Shown piece by piece: positions 38,972 through 47,603 of a stretch of 64,000 nt of DNA (position 1 is its first letter; every line of letters begins with the position of its first letter). The notes below the pieces were generated by a model. It worked only from the letters and a program-made list of their open reading frames with translations, did not search any database and had not been told where the DNA came from. The position numbers and the translations under genes were made by a program. The stretch spans positions 124,001-188,000 of the forward strand of contig CAVTIC010000007.1 in NCBI GenBank assembly GCA_963734685.1. Direction: 5' to 3'. This DNA is from JAOUEA01 sp963734685 (GTDB lineage: Bacteria > Actinomycetota > UBA4738 > HRBIN12).

Positions 38972-39937
38972 ATGACCCCAGCGAACGGAGAGGGCGCCAC
39001 GCGTCTGTCCAACGAGGCGATCCTGCACGAGCTGATGCCCCAGGTGGGCACGGCGCTCGACCGCCACGTGGCCACGACCTACGAGTGGATGCCGCACGAC
39101 TTCGTGCCCTACGAAGAGGGTCGCAACTTCGTGAAGGAGCCGTGGGAGCCCGCCGACTCACGCCTGCCGGACGTGGCGCAGACCGCGCTCGAGGTGAACC
39201 TGCTCACCGAGGACAACCTGCCCTACTACCACCTGGCCCTGTGGAGGACGTTCGGCGACGAGGAGGCGTGGGGTGAGTGGGTCCGGCGCTGGACCGCCGA
39301 GGAGGGCCGCCACGCGATCGTGATCCGCGATTACCTGACGGTCACGCGCGGCGTCGATCCGATGGTGCTCGAGCAGGGGCGCATGGACCAAGCGCTGCGA
39401 GGCTGGTACCCGGCGTTCTCGGAGCAGGGACCGCTCGACGGGGTCGTGTTCACGACGATCCAGGAGCTCGCCACGCGCATCTCGCATCGGAACACCGGCG
39501 CGATCACCGACGACGAGACGGCGGAGAAGCTGTGTTCTCGCGTCGCGACCGACGAGAACCTGCACTACGTCTTCTACCGCGACATGGCGGTGAACGCGAT
39601 CGAGCTCGACCCGAACGCGATGGTCGAGGCGATGCACCGCCAGATCACGAACTTCGCGATGCCGGGCGCCGGCATCCCGGGGTTCCGTGAGAAAGCGAAG
39701 GCGATGGCGCAGGCGGGCATCTACAACTTGCGCATCCATCACGACCAGGTGTTGCGGCCGATCCTGGACAAGCATTGGAAGCTCGCCGAGCTTCAGGGAC
39801 TCAGCGACAACGCGAAGCGCTTGCGCGAGGAGATCTACTCGTTCCTGGCCCGCCTCGACCGGGTCGCGTCGAAGCTCGGCGAACCCCTCGGACCCGTGCG
39901 CGGCGACCTGTCCAGCGACCCGATCGGGGAGGCCTGA
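38972..39937 (+). CDS. acyl-ACP desaturase (ferritin-like di-iron, DesA type)
   Basis: 321 residues from ATG 38972 (GAGGAGCGAG upstream). Di-iron ligands follow the plant/mycobacterial stearoyl-ACP desaturase pattern: Glu in LLTEDNLPYYHL, EEGRH in WTAEEGRHAIVI, a second-half Glu in IQELATRISHRN and DENLH in VATDENLHYVFY. It introduces a cis double bond into an ACP-bound saturated acyl chain with O2 and reduced ferredoxin. Soluble, no membrane segments. Divergent from the Cfa operon, which would modify the resulting double bond. Confidence 0.92.
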   Translation: MTPANGEGATRLSNEAILHELMPQVGTALDRHVATTYEWMPHDFVPYEEGRNFVKEPWEPADSRLPDVAQTALEVNLLTEDNLPYYHLALWRTFGDEEAWGEWVRRWTAEEGRHAIVIRDYLTVTRGVDPMVLEQGRMDQALRGWYPAFSEQGPLDGVVFTTIQELATRISHRNTGAITDDETAEKLCSRVATDENLHYVFYRDMAVNAIELDPNAMVEAMHRQITNFAMPGAGIPGFREKAKAMAQAGIYNLRIHHDQVLRPILDKHWKLAELQGLSDNAKRLREEIYSFLARLDRVASKLGEPLGPVRGDLSSDPIGEA

Positions 39938-39952
39938 GCCCCCGCCTCAGGC
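39932..39952. terminator. bidirectional terminator holding both stop codons
   Basis: GCCTGAG at 39932-39938 and CTCAGGC at 39946-39952, perfect 7-bp stem with a 7-nt loop. The desaturase TGA (39935-39937) is in the left arm and the complement of the metalloprotease TGA (39947-39949) is in the right arm. The hairpin is symmetric for both transcripts. Confidence 0.62.
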
Positions 39953-41494
39953 GATCGAGATCGTGTAACGGGTCCTCGTGACGGTCCGAGGCGACGGCGC
40001 GGTCTGCCTCACGTTCGAGATCACCGCGCTGACCTCGTCGCACGTGCCCGGGTCGAACCCGTTCACCACCGCGTCACGCGAGGAGGTCGCCGTGCCGGCC
40101 GACGTCACACTCACGGCGGCGCCGGACCGGCACGCGATGCTCACCCGGAGCACGCCGCGGCCGCCGTCGAGCGTCACCGAGAGGTCGAAGGCGCCGCCGG
40201 TGGGGAGTCCGATCCAGTTGAGCGCATAGTCGTTCGCGATCTTCTTGGAGAGCGTGTCGGGGGCAGCGTTCAACGAGGCGTGGTCGCCGTTGGGACCTGC
40301 GGCGGCCGCGTACGCCGGCCCCTCCTCGAGGCAGTGCCGCCGCGGGGTGGCCGAGCAATCCTGCAGGAATCGCGCCGCGATCGAGGCGTCGTGGTACGCC
40401 TTCCCGAGGGTGGTGCCGTTCGCCTTGAACCCCTTGCCGAGCGCCGCGAGGTTGGTCGAGGCCCCCCGGCTGATCTGCTCCCAGAAGACCTGGTACACGT
40501 CCTCGGCGCCGCCCCGCACACCGGTGCCGAAGCGCTCGGCCATGGCCCTGAACACGACCCAGTACGGGTACGGCGACGCACCGTAGCGCCCCATCGGCGT
40601 TCTGAACGAGGGCCACAGATAGTTGTAGCTGTCGTTCGACGAGTCGAAGACCTCATCCTCCATCTCGGTCGCGAGCCCCTCGACCATCACGTCGGACACG
40701 TTGCCGAAGCCGTGCAGCGCCCCGTAGCCGAACTGGATCGAGTGGTTGAACTCGTGGGCAGCGGTCGCCCGGAGCGCGTCGAGTGCCGAGCTCGGGGCGA
40801 ACTGACCGAAGTTCCGGTTCAGCACCATGCAGCTCGCGGCGGCGTCCCGGTCGTTCCACGGGGTCGCCGGGTTGTTGCCCACGAGCTGTGTGCTCGTGAC
40901 GTAGCCGTACAGGCCGGCACCGAGGTTCTCGACGCGCACCGGGTATCGGCCGCCGGGGGGTGCGCTCACGGGGTCTCTGGGTGGCTTCGCCCACTTGAAG
41001 GTGCCGATCTCGGTCGCCCACGTGGTCTCGAGCGCGCTCGCGTATCGAGCGATCGTGAGCGCCTGGAGCGCCGAGGCCTTGTACTGGATGTAGAAGTGCG
41101 CCGACGACCTGCGGTTCGGCAGGGAGCCGCTGGTGCCGGGACATGCGAAGGTCGCACCCCGGAACTCCGATCGAGCCGCCAGTGCGGTGGGGGAGTCGCC
41201 CAGGGCCGCGATGCGCTCGCGGAGGCGCAGCAGCGGCAGGGTGCCCGACCAGGGTGTGTCGCTGACGTACGCGTCGGGCACCCTGTGAGGAGCGGTGAAC
41301 GCCCACGTCAGGTACAGGGCGCCTTGCGCATCGGTGATATCACCTCGACGGACCGCGCGCTCGACCAACTCCGGCGTCGAGGGACCGACGCGCGGCCGCG
41401 CGACGGCGGGGGCGGCGGTCGCCGTCTGTCGCGGGAGCATCGTTGCCGTCGTGAAGATGACGACGATCGCGATCCCGATCGAGTTCGGGCGCAT
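39947..41494 (-). CDS. secreted zinc metalloprotease-like protein (MXAN_6640-like)
   Basis: 515 residues from ATG 41494; GTG 41542 would give a longer N-terminus. Signal peptide IGIAIVVIFTTATMLPRQTA with cleavage near ATAAPA. Zinc motif TAAHEFNHSIQFGYG (HExxH variant HEFNH) followed by a Glu in VMVEGLATEMEDEVF about 30 residues later, the third ligand, as in MXAN_6640-type metalloproteases. Cys pairs in FACPGTSG, SCMVLN, DCSATPRRHC and the C-terminal IACRSG, GTCDEV could form disulfides. The C-terminal 100 residues form a beta-rich domain. Substrate unknown. Confidence 0.78.
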   Translation of the reverse strand: MRPNSIGIAIVVIFTTATMLPRQTATAAPAVARPRVGPSTPELVERAVRRGDITDAQGALYLTWAFTAPHRVPDAYVSDTPWSGTLPLLRLRERIAALGDSPTALAARSEFRGATFACPGTSGSLPNRRSSAHFYIQYKASALQALTIARYASALETTWATEIGTFKWAKPPRDPVSAPPGGRYPVRVENLGAGLYGYVTSTQLVGNNPATPWNDRDAAASCMVLNRNFGQFAPSSALDALRATAAHEFNHSIQFGYGALHGFGNVSDVMVEGLATEMEDEVFDSSNDSYNYLWPSFRTPMGRYGASPYPYWVVFRAMAERFGTGVRGGAEDVYQVFWEQISRGASTNLAALGKGFKANGTTLGKAYHDASIAARFLQDCSATPRRHCLEEGPAYAAAAGPNGDHASLNAAPDTLSKKIANDYALNWIGLPTGGAFDLSVTLDGGRGVLRVSIACRSGAAVSVTSAGTATSSRDAVVNGFDPGTCDEVSAVISNVRQTAPSPRTVTRTRYTISIA

Positions 41495-41635
41495 CGCGCG
41501 GTTCGCGGCGGCGGTGGACACGATCCCTCCCATCGGGGTCACGCGCGAGGACAGCCTCCGCTTCCCCGGCGCGCGACCGAACGACTTGCACTGTATCGCG
41601 ACGTTCGTGGGAGGCCGACGCGTAAGCTCCCGGGC

Positions 41636-42991
41636 GTGTCGGACACAGGCGTGAACATCGGCCGCGACGGGGTCGAGGCATGGATGCGGCGGGCGCCGAT
41701 GACCGACCTGCTTCCCCCGCGACGACGTGACGGAGAGGCGCCGATCGGCCCCGTGAGGCCGATCGACCTGCTGGCGCTCGGGCCTGGACTGTCCCTGGTG
41801 GTGGGGGCTGCGGGCGGAGCGTTCGTGGTGGTCCCGGTCGCCGATGCGGATGGGCCACGGCGGGCGGTCGCCGGTGACGGGGCGTTCGCCGCGATGCTCC
41901 GCCCGATGCTCGAGGATCGGCGGGCCGGCGCGTTCTCGGGAGGATCATTCGCCGGTGACGGGTTCGATCGTTCGGCGAGCGTCGATGACGCGGCCGACAC
42001 GGTCGAGCGTGCGATCGACGTCGACCAATCCAACGACTCGATGATCGTTGGCGGGTCCACGGTGGTGAAGCTGTTCCCGCTCACCGCGCCCGGTCCCCAG
42101 CCAGGGCTCGATCTTCCGGTGCACATGGCCTCGGTCGGGTTCACATCGCTCCCCCAGCCGCTCGGGGCCTTGCGGTGGACGTCGCCGGCAGGCGACGAGG
42201 TGGTGCTCGCCACCGCGTCCTCGTACCTGCCCGGCGCTCGGGACGGCTGGGAGTGGTACCTCGAGCGGGTGGTGGCGTGGCTCGACGGTTCGGTCGGCGA
42301 CGCCGAGGCGTTCGAGGCCGCACCACGGCTGGGGCGGATCGCGGCTCGGATGCATGTGTCGCTCGCCACCCCGTCTCCCGTGCTGCCCGAACCAGTGTGC
42401 GAAGCCGGCGAGGCGACCGCCACTCGCTGGCGTCGGTCGGCGCTGGAGACCGCCGAACAGGCCCTCGCGCTGACCGACGGAGAGGACGGAGCCCGTCTGC
42501 ACGCCCGCGCCGCCCGGATCCGCGCCGCGGTCGATGTGCTCGGTGACGCGGGATCGGCCGTCACCACGCGGGTGCACGGCGACTTCCACGTCGGACAGGT
42601 GCTCGAGTGGGACGGAGGATACGCGGTGACCGATTTCGACGGGAACCCGACGGCCTCGCCGGCGGAGCGCGGAACCTTCGACACGCCGGTGCGGGACGTC
42701 GCCGCGTTCGTGCGGTCGATCGACCACCTCGGTCGGGTCGCCTCGAGGCGCGTCCCCGGCCACGACGGGACCGTCGGGTCGTGGATCGCGTCGAGCCGGG
42801 CCCTCTTCCTCGCGGCCTATCGTGGTGAGCTCGACGCCTCGGGCGCGCCGCACCTTTTCGACGAGCGGCTGCTGCATCCGCTCGAGGTCGCTCAAGAGTG
42901 TCACGAGTACGTGTACGCGGCACGGTTCCTACCTCGCTGGAGATACGTCCCCGACCTCGCGATGCGAGCGCTGTTCCCGGCGGAGGGGTGA
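41636..42991 (+). CDS. maltokinase-fold sugar kinase, probably glucosamine kinase type
   Basis: 451 residues, GTG 41636. Aminoglycoside-phosphotransferase-like C-terminal half with catalytic loop VHGDFHVGQVLEWDGGYAVT and metal motif DFDGNPTASPAERG. Maltokinases have DFEGEP at that place; DFDGNP is, to my knowledge, the form of the actinobacterial glucosamine kinases. LAxRMH-like RIAARMHVSLATPSP and ATASSYLPGARDGWEWYLER also fit this group. It overlaps the following SIS-domain gene by one base (TGATG), so the two act together, presumably phosphorylation of glucosamine followed by isomerisation/deamination. Substrate is inferred. Confidence 0.75.
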   Translation: MSDTGVNIGRDGVEAWMRRAPMTDLLPPRRRDGEAPIGPVRPIDLLALGPGLSLVVGAAGGAFVVVPVADADGPRRAVAGDGAFAAMLRPMLEDRRAGAFSGGSFAGDGFDRSASVDDAADTVERAIDVDQSNDSMIVGGSTVVKLFPLTAPGPQPGLDLPVHMASVGFTSLPQPLGALRWTSPAGDEVVLATASSYLPGARDGWEWYLERVVAWLDGSVGDAEAFEAAPRLGRIAARMHVSLATPSPVLPEPVCEAGEATATRWRRSALETAEQALALTDGEDGARLHARAARIRAAVDVLGDAGSAVTTRVHGDFHVGQVLEWDGGYAVTDFDGNPTASPAERGTFDTPVRDVAAFVRSIDHLGRVASRRVPGHDGTVGSWIASSRALFLAAYRGELDASGAPHLFDERLLHPLEVAQECHEYVYAARFLPRWRYVPDLAMRALFPAEG

Positions 42992-43959
42992 TGGATCCCG
43001 AGGCGTTCCTGCGCGACCTCGAGCGCAAGCCCGCGGCGCTCCGGGAGCTCGCCGCGGCGCTCGACGACGGCATCGCCTGGCCCCTGCACCGGCGTGTCGA
43101 CCGGGTCGTGATGATCGGCATGGGGTCGTCGCGATACGCGGCGCGTGTGGTCGCGACCAGGCTCCGTGCCGCCGGTGTGAACGCCGTGGCCGAGTACGCG
43201 TCGCTCGCCTCGGGCACGAAGCCCGGCCCCGGGGTGCTGGCGGTCGGCATCTCGGCGAGCGGCGGGACCGAGGAGACGATCGAGGCGCTCGCCCGCCATC
43301 GCGGCGTGAGCGGCACCGTCGCGCTCACGAACCGTTCCGGCTCCGCGATCGAGCGGGTGGCCGACGACGTCGTGGCGATGCTCGCCGGCGACGAGGTCGG
43401 CGGGGTGGCCTGCCGATCCTTCCAGCACACGCTCGTCCTGCTGCTCGAGCTCGAGACGGCCCTGACGGGGGGCGAGCGCTCGTCGGTGGTCGGCGCCGTG
43501 CGACGAGCGGCCGACGCCAGCGAGGATCTGCTCGAACGGCGCGACCTGTGGATGCCGGCCGTCGCCGATCTGCTGGCCGAGGGTTCCTCCACATTCACGA
43601 TCGCGCCGGCCGAGCGGATGTCGTCCGCTGAGCAGGGAGCCCTCATGCTGCGCGAGGGCCCGCGTCGCGCCGCCGACGCGTGCGAGGCGGGGGACTGGCT
43701 GCACGTCGATGTCTACCTGACGAAGTCGCTCGACTACCGCGCGCTGCTGTTCGCCGGTTCCCGCTTCGATCCGGCGATCATGACGTGGATGCGCGATCGG
43801 GGTGCCCGCGTCGTTTCCGTCGGGGCCCAGGTCGACGGGGCAGATCTCGCGGTTCGGTACCGACACGACGATGATCCATCGGCCGCCCTGCTCGCCGAGG
43901 TGCTGGTCGCGGAGCTCGTCGCCGCGCGCTGGTGGCTCGCTCTGGGCGACGACGCGTAG
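42991..43959 (+). CDS. SIS-domain phosphosugar isomerase/deaminase
   Basis: 322 residues. Two SIS halves: VVMIGMGSSRYAARVVATRL and VGISASGGTEETIEALARHR with TVALTNRSGSAIERVADDVV in the first, and WLHVDVYLTKSLDYRALLFA with GARVVSVGAQVDGADLAVRY in the second, as in the isomerase part of GlmS and in AgaS. TFTIAPAERMSSAEQGALML REGPR-type loop binds the sugar phosphate in the related enzymes. No glutaminase domain, so it works in the catabolic or glutamine-independent sense. Coupled to the kinase at 41636. Confidence 0.82.
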   Translation: MDPEAFLRDLERKPAALRELAAALDDGIAWPLHRRVDRVVMIGMGSSRYAARVVATRLRAAGVNAVAEYASLASGTKPGPGVLAVGISASGGTEETIEALARHRGVSGTVALTNRSGSAIERVADDVVAMLAGDEVGGVACRSFQHTLVLLLELETALTGGERSSVVGAVRRAADASEDLLERRDLWMPAVADLLAEGSSTFTIAPAERMSSAEQGALMLREGPRRAADACEAGDWLHVDVYLTKSLDYRALLFAGSRFDPAIMTWMRDRGARVVSVGAQVDGADLAVRYRHDDDPSAALLAEVLVAELVAARWWLALGDDA

Positions 43960-43969
43960 GCTCAGGTCG

Positions 43970-44515
43970 GTGGGACGAGATGCGACCGACGACGCGCCCT
44001 CGAGGCGACGTGCGATCCGCATCGTCGACGACGGCATGCGCGAGGTGTTCGCGCTCTACGACCGCCTTCCTCCGCGCGCACGGACGCACGAGAGGCTCGG
44101 CGGAGGGGAGTGGTCGCCGAAGGACCTGCTCGGTCACCTCGAGAGCTGGCAGGAGTACGCGCTCGAGACCCTCGACGCGTGGGAGGAGGGCCACGGCCCG
44201 GCGATCGACTCGGTGATCTGGTCGACCAGCACCTCGACGCTCAACCGCGATGCGGTCGAGAGGAAGGCCTCGCGCGGGGCCGCGGAGCAACGCCGGCGCG
44301 CCGAGGCGACCCATGAACGGCTGCTCGCGCGGCTGGACGCGTTCGGCGACGCGCGATGGCGGCGTCCGGGCACGCCGCGGGGCCGCACGCCTGCAGGTGC
44401 CCGCCTCGGCAACACGCTCGGAGCTTCAGGGGGCCCGTTCCGCCATGCCGAGGCCCACCTCCCGCAGTTGCGGGCCCTGGTTGGGGAACGTCGCCAGGGG
44501 TCTGGCGCAGACTAG
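43970..44515 (+). CDS. DinB-like (DfsB/ClbS family) protein
   Basis: 181 residues from GTG 43970, 10 nt after the SIS gene. Four-helix-bundle DinB features: LYDRLPPRARTHERLGGGEW SPKDLLGHL at the start of helix 2 (metal His), ESWQEYALETLDAWEEG, and a C-terminal His in FRHAEAHLPQLRAL. Members are metal-dependent thiol transferases or stress proteins; the particular activity is not known. A perfect hairpin (CGCCAG-GGGT-CTGGCG, 44492-44507) just before its stop may act as terminator. Confidence 0.7.
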   Translation: MGRDATDDAPSRRRAIRIVDDGMREVFALYDRLPPRARTHERLGGGEWSPKDLLGHLESWQEYALETLDAWEEGHGPAIDSVIWSTSTSTLNRDAVERKASRGAAEQRRRAEATHERLLARLDAFGDARWRRPGTPRGRTPAGARLGNTLGASGGPFRHAEAHLPQLRALVGERRQGSGAD

Positions 44516-44541
44516 GTACGTGACCGCTCGGCGGGGCGAGA

Positions 44542-45378
44542 TCAGGGCGCGATGAGGATCGGCGTGCCGAGCTTCAGCAAGGGTTTCAGGCGGTCGAGCG
44601 ACCGCTCGCTCACACGCAGGCACCCGGCGCTCGCCGATCGCCCTATCGACGACGGGTCGCTCGTGCCGTGGATCGCGAGCTGGTCGCCGCCGCTCCACCC
44701 CGGGGGTAGGCGGGGCTGGATACCGGAGATGCCGAACGCGAAGGTGCCGAGGGAGCCGCCCGAGAACGGGATGCGATCGGTCACGAAGTACTCGCCAGGC
44801 GGGGTCGGAGAGGCCGAGGTACCGGTGGCCGCGGGCATGCCGAAGCGCACCCGTCCGAACGTCTCGACCGTGATGCGGTGTTCTGAGAGGTCGACGTGCA
44901 CCTCGACGTTCGTGGTGCGGCGGGCGAGATCCCGCAGGGGGATCCACCCGTGCCGTCTCGGCCACACGTACGGGATCTCGACGCGTCCCCAGCGGCCGTC
45001 GGGCGAGACCTCCTCGACCCACGCGGTGACGGGCACGTCGTAGTACTTCGAACCGCTCGGCATCGTGCCGACGACTCGCGAGTGTGCCCGAGGGTTCGCT
45101 CGGACCGCGAGGTCGCGAGGCACGCGAACGAGCAAGTGGCTCGCGGGTGTGGCAGGCCTGGGCGGCTTCGGCACCGCGACCCGGGAGCCCCGCCCGGCGG
45201 CGCGTGATCCGACGTCGAGCGCCGGGTCCCGCGAGCGGTCCACGATCGAGGCGTTGCCCGACCCGGACGCGATCGGCTCCTCGTCCCCCGCGACGCCGCT
45301 CGCGAGCGGCGACCCGAGGGCGAGGATCCCGGCGAGCACGCTAGCCACCCACGAGGCGCGAAGTGAGTGCGTCCGCAT
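44542..45378 (-). CDS. L,D-transpeptidase (YkuD domain), exported
   Basis: 278 residues. N-terminal signal peptide LRASWVASVLAGILALGSPL with site ASGVAG. Proline/basic linker, then an SH3-like portion (DLAVRANPRAHSRVVGTMPS), then YkuD: VEVHVDLSEHRITVETFGRV, ATGTSASPTPPGEYFVTDRI, and the catalytic region LAIHGTSDPSSIGRSASAGC, LRVSERSLDRL, with His and the nucleophile Cys in SAGC-LR. Makes 3-3 peptidoglycan cross-links outside the membrane. Convergent with the DinB-like gene. Confidence 0.88.
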   Translation of the reverse strand: MRTHSLRASWVASVLAGILALGSPLASGVAGDEEPIASGSGNASIVDRSRDPALDVGSRAAGRGSRVAVPKPPRPATPASHLLVRVPRDLAVRANPRAHSRVVGTMPSGSKYYDVPVTAWVEEVSPDGRWGRVEIPYVWPRRHGWIPLRDLARRTTNVEVHVDLSEHRITVETFGRVRFGMPAATGTSASPTPPGEYFVTDRIPFSGGSLGTFAFGISGIQPRLPPGWSGGDQLAIHGTSDPSSIGRSASAGCLRVSERSLDRLKPLLKLGTPILIAP

Positions 45379-45500
45379 GCGTCTCTATCGGCCGGTGCCG
45401 GATGCGTCTGAACCGCGGACCGACCGCCGGGGAACAGCGGGCCACGGCGCGGCGGTAGGCTGGAGGTGACGCTCCGTCGACACCGTTTCCGGGAGGGACC

Positions 45501-46526
45501 ATGACTTCCATGCACGACACCGCTCGCGCCCTCGTGGCCCCGGCCAAGGGGATCCTCGCCGCCGACGAGTCGACCGGCACGATCGAGAAACGCTTCGACT
45601 CGATCGGCGTCGGTTCGACCGAGGATGCTCGTCGCCGATATCGGCAACTGCTGTTCACGACACCGGGGCTGGGTGAGCACATCAGCGGCGCGATCCTGTT
45701 CGACGAGACGATCCGCCAGTCCGCCGACGACGGCCGGCGATTCATCGACGTGCTGCGGGATGCAGGCGTGATCCCCGGGATCAAGGTCGACACCGGTGCC
45801 AAGGCGCTCGCGTTGTTCCCGGGTGAGACCGTCACCGAGGGGCTGGACGGTCTCCGTGAACGGTTGGCCGGATACGCCGGGTTGGGAGCCCGGTTCGCGA
45901 AGTGGCGGGCCACGATCTTCGTCGGGGACGGGCTGCCCACCGCCGGCGCGATCGACGCGAACGCACACGCGATGGCCCGCTACGCCGCCCTGTGTCAGGA
46001 GGCCGGCATCGTTCCGATCGTCGAGCCTGAGGTGCTCATGGACGGCGACCACGATCTCGCGGCGTGTGAGGCGGCGACCGGGCGAACGCTCGACGCGCTC
46101 TACCGGGCGCTCGCCGGGGCCCGGGTCGATCTGGCGGGATCGCTGCTGAAGGTGAACATGATCGTGCCCGGCAAGGGCTGCGCCACCCAGGACGACGACG
46201 CGACGATCGCGGAGGCCACCGTGCGTTGCCTGACGGCGCACGTACCGGCCGAGGTTCCGGGGGTGGTGTTCCTCTCGGGGGGCATGAGCGACGAACAGGC
46301 CACGAGCCGCCTGAACGAGATGAATCGGGAGGGCGTGGGCTCGGGCTCGCCCTGGCAGCTGAGCTTCTCCTACGGCCGGGCGCTGCAAGCGCCCTCGCTC
46401 GCGGTGTGGGGCGGGGACGACGCGAACGTCGAGGCCGCACAGGCCGCCCTCGCGCACCGCGCACGGATGAACGGCCTCGCGCGGAACGGTGGATACGGCG
46501 CTGACATGGAGACCGCAGCCGCGTAG
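45501..46526 (+). CDS. fba: class I fructose-bisphosphate aldolase
   Basis: 341 residues. ATG 45501 has GGGAGGGACC upstream. LVAPAKGILAADESTGTIEK is the class I aldolase signature; GVIPGIKVDTGAKAL, ARFAKWRATI, PIVEPEVLMDGDHD and the Schiff-base lysine in AGSLLKVNMIVPGKGC. C-terminal VVFLSGGMSDEQATSRLNEM and WQLSFSYGRALQAPSL bind the phosphate. Cleaves fructose 1,6-bisphosphate to DHAP and glyceraldehyde 3-phosphate without metal. Class I type in bacteria is less common than class II. Follows an amino-sugar kinase/isomerase pair by 1.5 kb, consistent with feeding F6P into glycolysis. Confidence 0.93.
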   Translation: MTSMHDTARALVAPAKGILAADESTGTIEKRFDSIGVGSTEDARRRYRQLLFTTPGLGEHISGAILFDETIRQSADDGRRFIDVLRDAGVIPGIKVDTGAKALALFPGETVTEGLDGLRERLAGYAGLGARFAKWRATIFVGDGLPTAGAIDANAHAMARYAALCQEAGIVPIVEPEVLMDGDHDLAACEAATGRTLDALYRALAGARVDLAGSLLKVNMIVPGKGCATQDDDATIAEATVRCLTAHVPAEVPGVVFLSGGMSDEQATSRLNEMNREGVGSGSPWQLSFSYGRALQAPSLAVWGGDDANVEAAQAALAHRARMNGLARNGGYGADMETAAA

Positions 46527-46542
46527 CCGCTTCACGTGCGGC

Positions 46543-46559
46543 GCGCCCCCTCAGGGCGC
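46543..46559 (+). terminator. hairpin after fba
   Basis: GCGCCC and GGGCGC, perfect 6-bp stem with a 5-nt loop, 17 nt after the aldolase stop and 24 nt before the LacI start. Terminator or leader element. Confidence 0.4.
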
Positions 46560-46582
46560 TCGGGGGGTTCTATCATCGTGCG

Positions 46583-47521
46583 ATGTCGGAGCGCCGCCAT
46601 GTTGGCATTCGCGACGTCGTCCGAGCGGCCGGCGTGTCGATCACGACCGTTTCACACGCGCTCAACGGGAAGGCCGGCGTTTCGGAGGAGACACGACGGC
46701 GGGTCCGCGAGGTGGCGGATCAGCTCGGGTACCGACCGGATCCGCGCGGCCGTCACCTCGCATCCGGGCGCACCGGCTTGATCGCGCTCACGGTCTCGAT
46801 GCCCGACGGCGTGCACGCCCCGGTCGAGGAGTTCGAGCACAACGCCAACCTGATCGACGCGGCGACCGCCACCGCGATCGCTCGAGGGCTCGCGCTCGTG
46901 ATCGTGCCCGCCGGTGAAGCGTCGATCTGGGAACGTCTGCCACTCGACGGGCTCATCGTCGTCGATCCGGTCCCCGACGATCCAGCCATCCGCGAACTCG
47001 ACCGGTCGGTCCCGATCGTCACCGTGGGGAAGGTTCCGGGCGGCCGGGCGGACACATGGGTGGTCGACAACGATTACGCCGCGGGCACGGCAGCCATCCT
47101 CGACCACATGGTGGCGTCGGGTGCTCGGCGGGTCGGCATGCTCTCGCTCACGGGGGGCGAGTCCTACGAGCTGGACAGCCTGGGCGCGTACCGAGCCTGG
47201 TGCGAACGCCGTGGGGTCGAGCCGTGGATCCACGCAGCGAAGGAAGCCGACTGGACCTCACCCGACACGTGGGACCGGCTCGAGTCCATCAGCCGGTCGG
47301 CTGCCGCGTCCTGCCTCGATCGACCTCATGATCTCGTCGCTCGCAGACCTGGGGCTCGCGGCACGCAGCCGCCCGGCGATCACTACGTTGGAGCTCTTCC
47401 CCCGGGACCTGGGAGCGGCCGCGGCCGAGCTGCTCGCCCTCGTCGATGGCACCTCGCTCGACACCGGCCCGTGGTGGTGCCGACCACCGTCGTGGCCAGG
47501 GCGTCCACCGCCCGTGAATGA
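46583..47521 (+). pseudogene. LacI family regulator with internal deletion and frame change
   Basis: Intact head: VGIRDVVRAAGVSITTVSHA, LNGKAGVSEETRRRVREVAD, QLGYRPDPRGRHLASGRTGL, then an effector domain parallel to the regulator at 31208 (LPLDGLIVVDPVPDDPAIRE, VVDNDYAAGTAAILDHMVAS). Near 47318 the frame changes and about 27 codons (the strand before the second hinge, present in the 31208 protein) are missing; the +1-shifted frame then gives DLMISSLADLGLAARSRPAI, TTLELFPRDLGAAAAELLAL, and a second shift near 47470 restores the original frame (VVVPTTVVARASTARE, stop 47521). So either a damaged gene or a collapsed region of the assembly. DNA-binding part could still be made. Confidence 0.75.
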
Positions 47522-47597
47522 AGAGGCGTCCACCGCTCGTGAATGAAGAGGCGTCAACCGCCCGTGTGTGAGAGGCGTCCACCGTCAGCGTGAAGGA
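47501..47597. repeat. 25-bp minisatellite, about four units
   Basis: Units begin GCGTCCACCG at 47501, 47526, 47551 (one change, GCGTCAACCG) and 47575, period 25, 25 and 24. The first unit is inside the end of the LacI frame and supplies its last residues (ASTARE) and stop; the last runs into the ribosome site of the epimerase gene. Each unit contains GTGAATGAAGAG or a variant. Confidence 0.75.
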
Positions 47598-47603
47598 GGA
47601 GCG

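Noticed and set aside
46583..47521. Sec or stop readthrough in the damaged LacI gene
   Set aside because: The change is a frame shift with missing codons, not an in-frame TGA; no hairpin at SECIS distance was seen.
47501..47597. CRISPR array
   Set aside because: Units follow directly on each other without spacers, and no cas genes are present.
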